NCBI GenBank assembly: GCA_029582165.1
Contig: CM055872.1
Location: 46,884,195 to 46,948,194 of the forward strand
DNA: 64,000 bases
From: Portulaca oleracea
Lineage: Eukaryota > Streptophyta > Magnoliopsida > Caryophyllales > Portulacaceae
Direction: 5' to 3'
The position numbers and the translations under genes are program-made. The notes under the pieces were generated by a model. It searched no databases. It saw only the letters and a program-made list of their open reading frames with translations, and was not told the DNA's origin. How positions within the stretch are numbered: position 1 is the first letter of the stretch; each line of letters opens with the position of its first letter. This document shows positions 30,146 through 41,300 of the stretch, piece after piece.

Positions 30146-31210
30146 AAGGCTCATTTGGAACAGGTTCAGGAATAGGATTTGTAAAACGAAAGCGCTGAGA
30201 ATTATTAAAATAGTCTGAGCGACTAGATTGGAAATCGGAAAAAGATTTTCTCGAATGAGAAGAGCTAGGTCGAGAGGTTTGCTCACGCATAGATTTAAAT
30301 CGTAGAATAACCCGACCATCTGGTTCTTCTATGATTTGACCTATGTCCTTTTCTTCTAATTGAGAAAAAGGTTGAGCATTCTCTATCTCAAGTTCATCAG
30401 GAATTGTAATCTCATCCCACTTTAAAAGTTTTGGAGTGAAAATAGTCGGTTTGTCATCGAAAATTTGTAGTAAAACAGTTTCCTTTGAATTAGACGGAAG
30501 AGGGCTTAAATACTTGGTATTTAAATTTGTAGACATAAGGCGAAAATAAGCTCGATACATAACAGTAAAATTTTTGAAATCAAGAAATTCGTCTCCTTGA
30601 GTATGTACATCGAGTTTTAAAGCCTCTAAAGTCATTGGACAGGTTAAATCAACCGAAAAATCTGGATAACAATTAAAAATATAGGACCATTATGGATATT
30701 AGTATGTACGATAGCTAGAAGGGAAGTTTTGTAACGTTTAAGCCTTCTATCTCTGAGTGCCAGATAAATAGGCGAATTGACACCTCTTTTGACAAAAGGT
30801 TTAACCGCTACTTGTACTAAACCAATATGCATGAATCTATATTTAGCCTTCAAATGACTTTCTATAGATTCAAGTTTAATTAAAGAAATAGTTTGCAAAC
30901 CATTTTGTAAACTAATAATTTCTTCATGAGTTTTTACAGAATAAGCAGTTTGAAAATCAAAGGTACCTATTTTGTAAATACTACTAACATCTACTTTAGG
31001 TATGGTCCAACTATGATAATCCTCAGAACTTGGTGCCTTTCTTATAGGTCCAGTTCTAAGTTCATGACTATGTATAATATCTCTACTACTACTAATATCT
31101 GAATTAAAGGACAACAACCTCCTAAATCTAGACGTCATTAATGCATTAACACTAATATGCACAGAGTTATGCAAACAGACGGGACTGACGGGACCACCTA
31201 TCGGGACCAC
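30146..31210 (-). pseudogene. Pararetroviral ORF1 start: movement protein
   Basis: From the ATG at 31210 the frame reads through about 115 residues of N-terminal region and then the movement-protein core. A one-base deletion in a T tract near 30680 shifts frame, and the rest continues from 30635. Compared with the plus-strand copy, the shared segment is 809 against 810 bases, consistent with that single base. It stops at the inversion junction at 30145/30146. The ATG lies about 115 bases after the primer site, the expected start region of ORF1. Confidence 0.85.
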
Positions 31211-31326
31211 CTTCTACGGCTGACCAACGAATTTATGGCTGACCAACGAATTTATGGCTGACCAACGCCAACACCCACCGGATGCCTCTATGCTAACTCT
31301 GCAAACACTAGATTCTTAATGACAAA

Positions 31327-31340
31327 TGGCTCTGATACCA
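31327..31340 (-). promoter_or_regulatory. Pararetroviral primer binding site (tRNA-Met)
   Basis: The minus strand reads TGGTATCAGAGCCA, 14 bases complementary to the 3' end of initiator tRNA-Met, located between ORF2 and ORF1. In Caulimoviridae this marks the start of minus-strand DNA synthesis and coordinate 1 of the circular genome. Confidence 0.93.
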
Positions 31341-31344
31341 GCGT

Positions 31345-31884
31345 GCAAGATCGCTTAAAAACATAAACTAAAAGAAAGGAACATACAATAAACAATTAAT
31401 ATTTAAAAGTATCAATAATTGTATTGATAATAAAATACTTACAAAAGGTAGAAGAAACTTGAAAAAAGAAACTTGAAGGAGAATAATAACTTGATTACAA
31501 GAAGAGTAAGGATCTTCTCTCTCTTAGTTTTTCTGAGCTAAATTATTCGATGATGTCTAAATGAAAAACAACTACATATTTATAGATACAAAGATGGAAT
31601 CTTTAACAGCAACATGATAAGGCTTTGGAAACGTGTTGCAAATTGTAGCGAACAACTTTTTGTAGTGGGGAACAAAGGTGATAAGAATGGCATTTGTCAC
31701 TTTGGAAAGCATATGTTTGTTGGCCTTAGAAACAGTGCTTGACCCTTACTTTTTGCAACAGTTCTTGGCTCTTTCTTTTGTAAAGAGGTAATACCTGCAA
31801 GAGAAAAGATTAGTGAAAGATATGGCCCTAACTTTTGCCAGGAGATAAATCCTGCGGGCTCTTTCTTTTTTTTCTTTTTTTTTA
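31345..31884 (-). promoter_or_regulatory. Pararetroviral intergenic region with promoter
   Basis: Non-coding stretch between the ORF2 stop and the primer site. On the minus strand a TATA box (TCTATAAATATG) lies at about 31574-31585, some 235 bases upstream of the primer site, as for a pararetroviral pregenomic RNA promoter. Plus-strand sequence is T-rich near 31861-31885. No open frame. Confidence 0.7.
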
Positions 31885-33033
31885 TTGTAAAAATTCAAAT
31901 GGATCCTGAGCACAAGGCCCTCCAAAAGGATCAGGAGCACTTGTAGAAGCTGATGAAGTGACTTCTTCATCACTAGTAGCTTTGTTTATCAACTTTTGTA
32001 AAAAGGATTTTCGTAATTCTGGATCATCTTTGACAAGTTCCAGAATTTCACGTTGTTTTTGTGTTAACCCTTGATCTTTAGAACTTTTGGAGCTTGAGGG
32101 GATTTCTTTTTTGGAGGGAGTAGAAGGACAAATAGAAGGAATGGGTTTAGAACTTCGACCGAGAGTGTGTAGAGTATGAAGCTTGGTCTTGGTTTTGAGG
32201 AAATGGTCAACATTGGCTTTGCTGCAGAGAATAGTTTTGTATTCTGGCCACCAACGAACTTTGTATAGTCGAACCATGGACAGGGGAAAGGGAAAAGGTA
32301 GAGAATTATGGAAACCATATTCCCAACAAAATATCCATGCAACATTAAATGTACGGAAAAACAGGGTTTCTTTAGCATAAGGCTCAATAATAGTAGCCTT
32401 AAACCAAGAATCCCAACCTTCTTTAGCAGTTGGAGGTAGAATTGAAGAAGCGGCGCCGAAAAGAGTCCACCAATGATAAAACCATATGGGGAATCGTTGA
32501 GTCCAATTGTCATGAAAGTTAAAGAACCATGAATGAGTGCCAGGTCTAAAAAGGAAAACACGGTACCAAGCTTGTTTGTAGTCATTGTAGTTGTAGGTTT
32601 AAAGTTGGTGCGAAAATGAAAGAGGTCTTTCTTCAAATGGATTTTTCCAATCTTCATGAGTGAGGACCTGAGTGATGATACATTTGGAGTATTTGATGTA
32701 GTTTGGGTTGGTAGGGTCTTTGGTGTGGGTAATATCAGCAGAATGTGAACTTTTTAAAATAAGTTCATAAAAGGTTCGATCTTTTTGTGGATGATCGGTT
32801 TGGTACTCAAGGTTGCCAAAGCATTTTTGTATGTACGGTTGAATGTATTGTGGACTGGGTGCAGTTTTGTGATTGGTAAGGAAAAGATGTTCCTGATGTT
32901 TAACAAGGTAAGGGCAAGAAGCTGCAACTTCTTTGTAAGGTAAAGGAGGGAATTGTACACGAATCTCTTGAAAGGATCCTGGATGAGTTTCCAGGACATA
33001 GTCTTCGGAATTTTGCTTCGTTTTGTCTTTACT
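31885..33033 (-). pseudogene. Pararetroviral ORF2, function unknown
   Basis: It starts at an ATG (about 33033) inside the last codons of ORF1, overlapping the TAA by 8 bases. The first frame runs to a TAA near 32600. Beyond it the frame continues with HSWFFNFHDNW, FPIWFYHWW, a Trp/Phe-rich core, then MVRLYKVRWWPEY (32277) and a Ser/Lys-rich tail with QKQREILELVKDDPEL. This Trp-rich core is typical of the second ORF of florendovirus-like endogenous pararetroviruses, whose role is not known. One stop breaks an otherwise long frame. Confidence 0.75.
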
Positions 33034-33640
33034 CATGTTCCTGCAAAATTTGATTTGTGTCACTCTTTTCTTGTAAAAACTCTCGAGTAAGAAAATCAGG
33101 AAGTGAGTTACTTTCTCCTTTTATAAAATCAATGTCGAAATCAAAAGCAGATAAAATAGCTTGCCATCTAGCTAAAATTTGTTTAGAAACTAGATTTTGA
33201 ACGTCCTTTCGTAAAATTTCTTTTGCTGATTTGCAGTCAATTCTTAAAAGATATTTTTTACAAAATAAATCATCTTGAAATTTAGAAATACAATTTACAA
33301 TGGAAAGAATTTTCTTTTTAATAGTAGAATAATTTTGTTGCGGCACGAGCCATAAACCTGAATGAAACCTTACTAACTGCTCTTTATCAGACTCTGCTAA
33401 TTTTTGTTTTAAAACACCACCATAACCAATGTCAAAAGCATCGGTTTCAACTATCATATATTCAGAAGGATGAGGAATGCAAAGACAGGGTAGAGACTTA
33501 AGCTTTTCTTTTATGGTTCGAACAATTTCTGTATGTTGGTTAGACCAGGGTACTGGTTTTTTTTTTTCTAAGACGCTTAAAAAGAGGGGCACAGAAATGT
33601 CTAAGCTTAGAAAAGAAATCTGACTCATAATTTAGACATC
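33028..33640 (-). pseudogene. Pararetroviral RNase H, C-terminus of ORF1
   Basis: The frame 33628-33029 contains MIVETDAFDIGYGGVLKQ (first Asp), NYSTIKKKILSIVNCI, LLRIDCKSAKEIL (third acidic residue) and a final SLPDFLTREF. In active relatives the second block is KKEILSI-like, with the catalytic Glu; here that position is Lys. An A/T-tract frameshift near 33550-33565 separates it from the RT frame. RNase H would remove RNA from the RNA-DNA hybrid after reverse transcription. Confidence 0.85.
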
Positions 33641-34613
33641 CTAGAAACCTATGTAACTGTTTCCTATCCTTAATTTCATCAGGAAATTTATCAGCAAAGG
33701 TCAAAGATCTAGCAATAGGTTTAATGGTTCCTTGAAAAATATCATGACCGAGAAACCTAATTTTTGTCTGAAATAAAATCATTTTAGAAGCGGAAACGAC
33801 TAATCCATTTCTCTTAATGACTTCAAGGAAAATATTTAAATGTTTAAAATGTTGATCTATGGTTTTTGAAAATATTAACACATCATCTATATAAACAATA
33901 GTAAAAGAAGAATAAGGATTTAAAATATCATTCATAATATTTTGAAATTCAGAAGGAGCATTTTTTAAACCAAAGGGCATTACATTCCATTCGTAATGTC
34001 CAAAAGGAACTACAAAAGCTGTTTTGTAACGGTCAAATTCTGCAAGTCTATTTAAAAGATCTCTTTTATTTAGAATAGAATATCGAATCCATTCAAGAAC
34101 TTTGTTAAGAGGTTTGTAGTTAATAACTAAGCGTGGAACTCCTCATTCCTTTTCTGCCGCATTATTAACATAAAAAGTAGCACAACTCCAAGGAGACTTT
34201 GAAGGTCTAATAAGTTTTTTGTCAAGAAGAGATTGAATCTCTTTTTTGCAGAATTCAAGAAGTTCAAAATTCATTTGACAGGGGCGAGCTTTTGTTGGAA
34301 TATTTCGTTCATCGAAATCTTTAATATAAGGAAGAGAAACTACATGTTTCTTGCATTCCCAAAAAGCATTTGGAAGATCAGCGCAAACTTGTCTTTTGAA
34401 AAGATGTTCTATATCAAGAATTTTGTTTTGAATTGAAGGAGTCTTCAATTGTTCTTCAATTCTTACAAACGCTATTTCTTCTTGTAAATGGCTAATTTGA
34501 TTTTGTTTATAAGACAAGAGATTAATTTGTCGAAAGATAGAAGACGTTTGTAATAAAGAAATATCTCTCTGTTTAGCAGAGGAGAGAAATTGAAAAGAAA
34601 TAGGTTTTCCCAT
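33560..34613 (-). pseudogene. Pararetroviral reverse transcriptase with a catalytic-block deletion
   Basis: Upstream part 34613-34143 holds FLSSAKQRDISLLQ, then KARPCQMNFELLEFCKKEI, SLLDKKLIRPSKSPWSC and AATFYVNN-like residues; after a TGA near 34144 the fingers continue with RLVINYKPLNKVL. The YIDD catalytic box (IVYIDDVLIFSKT) is at about 33875-33905. Between KRDLLNRLAEF and DRYKTAFVVPFG (about 34050) the block that normally carries the first catalytic Asp (FSKFD-x-KSGFWQI type) is missing, an in-frame loss of about 20 codons. Without it polymerase activity is not expected. Confidence 0.88.
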
Positions 34614-35110
34614 GATATTAGTATGAACTCCTGTTTCATTAACATAAAACGGATAAATTTGAGTTAAAAAAGGAGTTCCTAATATAATATCATTCGTAAT
34701 ATTTTATACTATCAAAAATACATTTTTAAAACAATAATCACTATTTTGAATATAACCTTTACTAAGTTTGTACTTAATTTGTAAAAGTTCACCATTTGCA
34801 CTGTGTAGGTTTTCCTTTGTTCTTTCACAGAACTTGGTAGCAACAATACCTCCATGGATGCAATTTTGATCTACCCCACTGTCAATAAGGGCAACTAAAC
34901 TAGTAGAAAAGTCATTTACAACAAGGTTTACAACTGAATACCATTTTTGAAAAGTAACTTGAGAAATTGTTTGTAGGAAAGAAGTATCTAATGTTTCTGG
35001 AGGGTTTTTTTCAGAAATTTGAGGAATAAACACTGTATTTGGAATAGAAGTAGAAGTACTAGGAAATTGATTTTCTAACAAAGTAAATTTAGTTTCAAAT
35101 GACAAAGTCG
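34614..35110 (-). pseudogene. Pararetroviral aspartic protease
   Basis: The frame 35105-34704 contains LVALIDSGVDQNCIH, the DSG active site of a retroviral-type protease. Its flap region IILGTPFLTQIYPF follows at about 34690-34650 after a TAA near 34704. It lies immediately upstream of RT in ORF1, as expected. The stop breaks the frame. Confidence 0.85.
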
Positions 35111-35676
35111 TTGAAGTTGAAAATGCCGCCTATAAGGAGCCCAGACTGTCCACTCAAGAAAAATAACGATTCCAAGAAAGTGAAATCGAAGACTAAGAAA
35201 TTTTGGAAGAAACTTTCTGGTAGTAACCAGTTTTGTGTTTAGTGGTAAGATCTTTGTTACCAAAAGTGTGTTTGTGGCGAGGACATCATAAGTGTGTAAC
35301 TAAAGAGATAGTGGTTCAATCTTTAGTGGGTTGTCGCATCATCAAACTCTTTGGTGAGGTTGATTTGTAGGAAATGATTCGAAGTTCCCTTCATTGTAAG
35401 CAGACTTGAGGACCTCACAGTCCCAATTCTGTCGAGCTTTCTAATCCTCTTATTCTCTTGTGTACTTAATTCTCAATTCAATAAAGAAGTATTGATTATC
35501 AATTCATATTGTGTTATTTGTTACCGTCCTTTGTGAATTAAAGTGCAGAAACTTCCATCAACCCTACTCACCCTCCCCCCTTCTAGGGTTCTTTCACTGT
35601 ATATTCAAACTTGCAATGACTAAAGTAAATATTACATGATGCTAATTCAATGTTGTCTTTCTTGGGGATGTTTCTT
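35111..35676. other. Pararetrovirus edge and unassigned flank
   Basis: Coding similarity fades beyond about 35270; a short minus frame (35263-35105) could be decayed capsid-end sequence. Further right, a T/C-rich stretch holds an AATAAA at about 35480 and a CCCTCCCCCCTTCTAGG block. No gene assigned. Confidence 0.4.
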
Positions 35677-36031
35677 AAAAAATTACTCGGGGGTACCCCA
35701 CATTTTTTAAAAACTATTTTTTGATACCCAAATTTTTCAAAATTTATTTATGGGTACCTTAAGTTTTTATGTTTGCAATTTTCTGGTAAAAGGACCTACA
35801 AATTTAAATTTATTTAGGCAGGAAGTTTATAATTTATGGGTACCTTTGTGTACCCTACATGCCTATAGTCTACTTCCCACCTAAACATATTGGAATCTGC
35901 AAGTCTAAATACCGAAAAAGTACCAAAAAATGACAATTTTACAAACTTAGTGTACCCATAAATGCTTTTTGAAAACTTGGGTACCAAAATATAGTTTTCC
36001 GAAAACATGGGGTACCTCCGAGTAATTTTTT
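35677..36031. mobile_element. MITE with about 60-base TIRs
   Basis: The left end reads AAAAAATTACTCGGGGGTAC and the right CGAGTAATTTTTT preceded by GGGGTACCTC, with matching inner blocks (GATACCCAAATTTTTC against GAAAACTTGGGTACC). The flanks ATGTTTCTT (35668-35676) and ATATTTCCT (36034-36042) agree at 7 of 9, suggesting an old Mutator-type duplication. ATGCTAATTCA also occurs on both outer sides (near 35640 and 36047), so the flank duplication may be longer. Non-coding. Confidence 0.75.
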
Positions 36032-36047
36032 GAATATTTCCTTCATG

Positions 36048-36800
36048 CTAATTCATTGTTGATACATGTGAAGTAAGTAAGGTCTCTATTAGATAGTGAC
36101 TAACAAGGCTTATAGGAGCTGAATACACGGATTGATCCAATAGAGAGCTTAATTGATACAATTTCAGCTCAACTGTGATTATTTGAAGATGTGTTCAACT
36201 TAGATTTGGGCTAATTTAAGATCTCCATCTGAAGAGAAGATTTTGCAATAGCAACCTTATTCATTCAATCATTTGAGGATTTTTGTGAATCATCCTCGAC
36301 CCTTAATCTGTTCTCATTTGTACTTATGTCAACCTTCATTAACTTCATTTCATCTTCTTAATTCACTAGCAACACTCATTTAGTTTACTTCAACATATTA
36401 GAGATATTGTTAATCAAACCTAAGTTTTTTTTTATTTTTTTTTTGCAGGAATTATTCAACAAGCTAACTATATGGCTTTAGTTTCTTGTAAATTATGTGC
36501 AACTGCTTTCCTTCTATAAATCATTCTTACAAAAATAGAAAAATTTGAAAAGAACATGATTTTCCTTATGAAGAAAGGGATACTTACAAGATGTGATAGA
36601 GATAGATTGAAGGACATGGGCAAGAAATGGGGGTGTATAGGATCAGGAAGAAGAAGAACACCTGATTAACCTAAACTATGCTGATAGTAATTGCTAATAC
36701 CGTATTAGATCCTTGGTTTTGCCCATTTTGGCAGTAAGAAATGAATAAGATAATAAAATAAGTTGTTGTAAAAAATTGTCCGACCTGCATGCTCGGATTT
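36048..36800. other. Unassigned AT-rich stretch
   Basis: No gene, RNA or repeat boundary is recognised; contains a T-run at 36427-36445. Confidence 0.4.
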
Positions 36801-36819
36801 TTTCGTTCCGAAAAGAACC

Positions 36820-37420
36820 AGATTTGGCTTGAACATGATTGACATTGACTAAATTGGCTGAATATTCGATCATGATATTTCTTTTTTTTCATATAACAGA
36901 ACCTGGTCTGGACCCGAACTTGACTCTGTCCAAATTGCCCAATCCGAAAAAATCTGATTTGGTTTGAACCCGATTTTGACGTTGGCCAAATTGACCGAAT
37001 ATTCGGTCATGATATTTCTCTTTTTTCAATTGTCCAAACCTGGTCTTGGCTAAAACTTAGCTGTGTCCAAATTGTCTGATCCAAAAAACTCGGTTTGGTT
37101 TGAACTCGATTTTGACATTGACCAAATTGACCGAATCTTCGGTCATAATGTTTCTCTGTTTTCAATTGTTTGAATTCGATCTTGACTTGAATGTAACTTT
37201 GTCCAAATTGTCTTACCTGAATTTAACTCCGTCCAAATTGTCTAGCTCGGAAAAACCCTGTTTGGTTTGAACCCGATTTTTATATTGACCAAGTTGACCA
37301 AATATTTGGTCATAATTTTTCTTCTTTTTCAATTGTCTGAACCTGATTTTAGCTACGTCCAAATTATCCGATCCAAAATGTTTTTTCGAAAACTGGCTTG
37401 TTGAGTTCAAAAAGCTAACA
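36820..37420. repeat. Tandem repeat, about 137-base units, four copies
   Basis: A block TTGRCYGAATATTCGRTCATRAT occurs at 36854, 36991, 37127 and 37294 (last spacing longer), each followed by TTTCTYTTTTTTCAATTGTC, a CTGGTCTTGGCT-like and GTCCAAATTGTC block and GGTTTGAACYCGATTTTGA. The second copy contains TGACCGAATATTCGGTCA, an exact 18-base palindrome. Non-coding. Confidence 0.85.
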
Positions 37421-37559
37421 TGAGAAGTTGTTTACCAAACACCTCATGTAACTTTTTCACTTTGGTGAAAAAATAGCATTACGTACAAAGCTAAAAGCTA
37501 CCTTAGAAAGTCGTTTTCCAGACACTAGTGCTGCCAAAAAAAATTTCGACTGGAATATC

Positions 37560-38340
37560 CAAATTTGTCCGACCTAAAAATGTTGGAAATATGGGGTAAC
37601 ACCTTTACTTGCAGTAGATGAGGGATCACTTGGGTAGCTAAGAGTCAAGGGTGAGCCCATCTCCCCTTAAGACTTATTCACAAGACCGTGAATAGACTCA
37701 AGGGTAAAACCTAACCTCTTGTAAGCAAAGTACAAGATCTCTCAAGGATTCTCAAGAATGTTGTTGCAGTTCAACACCTTAAGAGTATTCAATGAAATTC
37801 AACCACTATTTATAGAGATTGAGGTGGTGTGGTTGAATAAAATTCAACCACTATTTATAGAGGTCTTTGGAGTATTCAAATCATTCAAACTTGTCAAATC
37901 ATGAAGCATGATCTTAGGGATGTGTCTAATGGTCATTAAGGATTAATATTGACTGATTTCAATCAATGATAATCCCTAATAATGTTCCCAGGGCATGAAT
38001 CAAAGGGATTTCAAAAAGAAATCTAACTGGGCAGAAACACGATTCGTGTTGGACCAATAAAATCTGTGGTGATCAGCCATGGTCCTTGTTGACCCAGTGC
38101 AGACTTTCTCTGCTTTATGGACGCCAACACGACCCGTATCATACCTGACATGGTCCGTATTGGGTCCCTTTTGCTTATTAAGCTATCTTTTGACCTCATT
38201 TAAAATACTCCAACGATCCCCCGACATTTCAAGAGTTTCACTTGAATTAGCCAGGGATCCCTCATTTGGGTAGAAATACCCCCGCCATACATGGCACCTC
38301 CTAGAGAACTTGAACACCTGAGAAATCAAGGCGTTGTTAT
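37560..38340 (-). repeat. LTR-like block with CACGATTCGTG-type palindromes
   Basis: It contains two CCACTATTTATAGAG segments (37804-37818, 37850-37864), TATA-like on the minus strand as CTATAAATAG. From 38036 to 38165 it has words of the type CACGATTCGTGTTGG, ATGGTCCTTGTTG, AACACGACCCGTAT and ATGGTCCGTATTGG. The same organisation (TATA-like CTATTTATAG, then AACACGATCCGTGTT words) occurs at 62500-63240. A minus-strand LTR is likely; boundaries are unknown. Confidence 0.5.
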
Positions 38341-41300
38341 GCATCATGAAAGTGCCTTTCGACTTGAACTTTCACTTAGTATACATAAATACAATTAGTC
38401 TGAATGCAAAAGTAGACAAGTCTTTGAATTTTACATCCTTATTCTACTAATTGGATACATAACACACATACAACCAAAAATCTTGCTTAAAATAAAGACA
38501 CTATTTCAAATCGGCCATGTGTTCATTACCCCCTGCGATGACAATCAAGCCCATCCCTAGGCTATGTGAAGCGGCCCACTTCACGTCCTCGCATAGGCAA
38601 GCTTTTACGCTCCCATAACAAAGCTTCCCATCTTAAAGATTTCAAAGTCTATTAATGAGTCATAGACTCAAACCTCCTTATCATTACGGTCCTTGAGCAT
38701 CACTTGACCTTGGCATGAATCATAGAATTGATGCTCCAATTATCCTACAACGTCGTCGACCATTGAACTCATGACTTGACCACATAGTTATTAAAATCTC
38801 GATTCTGATCTACGATCCTACGATTTTATGATCTAAAATCCTTGATGCGATTCTACTATCTATATTTCGATCCACGATCCTACATGAGTTAATTCCGATC
38901 CTATCTACCCCATGAATTCGAGTTAGGATCTCAATTCTAACAACCTTACTTGACCACATATGTCAAGTGTGAGTTGGAGCTCCGTTGTTGACAATTTATG
39001 AGTTGACTTTACTCCCATCCCCCTTATCAAGGATCACTTGATAATATTGTGACCTTGTGAGAATTTGATCATGATACTCTTAAATGCGCTCTATTACCTG
39101 AGATCACTAGATATGCACATATCTTTCCATGATCTTACTTATCATGATCATATCTTAAACTTAACATTTCTTCCCTTGATCATAGTTGTGATTACACCAC
39201 TACACTAAGGGTTAGGTAAGAAATATTTTATCCCTTGTCATAATATGTCTAAACCATCGCATTATAGGTTTTGGTAAAAATTTAAATATTGTCTTTATAT
39301 GAGTTCATATTGAACTTACAAACTGAATGTTTTAGTAGGCGTCAAGCCTTTCAACTATGCATTCTTTTGTAATACTTACAAAATCTAATAAACTCATAAC
39401 CTTGATTATTACCTTATCCAAATATCATGGACAATTCTTATAATCCTTACAAACACCTCTTAATAACTATAACCTTGTCAAAAAAAATTCATTTGATTTT
39501 CTGCATTTTTTCCTTATTACTATGTCTTTATCCAAGCACCTTGGATTACAAAGTTATAACTTATACCTTAGAACAACCTTATAAGTCAAATTAGCATTTG
39601 GCTTTCCATGTTCTTTGCATAACTATATCAAAATAACTTTTGGATTTCATAGTTATATCATATCGCCTTGGAACCTTGTAAATCAAATAACATTTGATTG
39701 TCTTGTTCTTTGTATAACTATATCCAAACAACTTTGGTTTCCATAGTTATAGCCTTTGTACGAATCAAAGTGATATTTGACTTTCTATTGAAGAAATCTC
39801 TTCCATCTTAACCTTGAAGAACCACTTAATTTTCATGGAAATTAGATTTCCATCTTGTGTGTAACTTAGACCATTGCACTTTAATCATTTGCTACAAACT
39901 TGAACACCATACGTAATGAAACTATTACATATCTTAACATTGACTAGGTGATGATGAACCTTCATGATCTTAAATGATTATCTTATAGTTATAATATTAT
40001 ATGACCATTTCTCATACCTCCTTATATGTTTAGATCCACTTATTAAATATTAAAAACATGGAACTCATAACCATTCAACTTGTATGCCAATCTCATTCGT
40101 AATCTAGCTTGATCCATAAACCACTTAAAGATGGATCAAACAAATGTACATAATAGCCATATAAATTTTTCTTTTTAGCAAACTTGATTAAATCATGCAT
40201 ATCAAACATGCAAAAACTTAATTCATAGACTATTAGCAAAAGCCATGATCATACAATTTTATAACACATGAACTTAGACATCATGTGTTCAAAATATATG
40301 ATCATACACATAGTCTAACATGCATACATTATGTAACTTATCTTATAGTCGATACATACTACTTAAATTCATACATAATGAACACTTAATAATCTCATAA
40401 AATGGCGATAAAACCAAGTACATGCATGTATTCAACTTAAACACATGAATTGATTGAGTCATGATTATCCTTACATCTTACATAATCATAAACTTAACAA
40501 GCCTTAACTATATGTCTCAATCTGTAAGCCACATATATTAGCATACGAACTATACAAAGTATGAGCCTCCTCATTAATATTACTTATCTCATGAAGAAAC
40601 ATCATGTATTACAAAGTAAACACTTAATAACAAGAAAACATCTAGGTCATAACAAGATCATTGAACATGAGAAGCTTGCACTTATAAATAAATTTGTGTC
40701 TATGTTACTTATGACACACCCATAGCCATTATGCTTATAATAATCACATAAACCATCATTATTTCTTATTAGGCTATGCTAAACTTATTGAAACATTCTT
40801 ATGCGTAAGAAACTTAATTACTACCATGTCAAACTAGAAATATACATTTCTACTTGTACTCATATGAATAAAATTCCTTATTCATATCTTAAAAAATAAG
40901 AAAGCATGTCATGGTTAACTTATTCACGCAATACAATCATATGAATTTACTTGATCTCATACTTTAGGCAAACTTAACACAAGTACTAATTATCAGCATA
41001 TGATTACTTTTGAACTTATCATGCCTCAAACATAAATAAAAGTTATGATTGATTAACAAATTTACATGCATACTAGCATACTTAAATCAATCAAGACATT
41101 TTATCAAGGCAAACTTGCATAAATGCTAATCAAAATATATAACGACATACATATTTAAACAACTTATAATCGTGAATACTTGTTACACACTTATAAATAC
41201 ATGAATGCCAAATCATAAAACACATTATGCAATCGAACTTAAACTTGAGAGAAAGTTCTCATGAAAAGACTTGATAACATATAAGCATTCATAAAAATCT

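Larger units (their letters stand above)
28958..35270 (-). mobile_element. Endogenous pararetrovirus (Caulimoviridae, florendovirus-like), rearranged
   Basis: On the minus strand: protease, RT, RNase H (35105-33035), ORF2 (33033-31885), intergenic region with TATA box and tRNA-Met primer site (31884-31211), then the movement-protein start of ORF1 (31210-30146). A second movement-protein copy with downstream ORF1 sequence lies on the plus strand at 28958-30145. A long ORF1 plus a distinctive Trp/Phe-rich ORF2 fits florendoviruses, which are known as endogenous plant sequences. Frameshifts, stops and a deletion in RT make this copy inactive. Confidence 0.85.

Noticed and set aside
38079..38273. 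64-aa frame on the plus strand
   Set aside because: It overlaps the CACGATTCGTG-type palindrome words of an LTR-like block and shows no domain.
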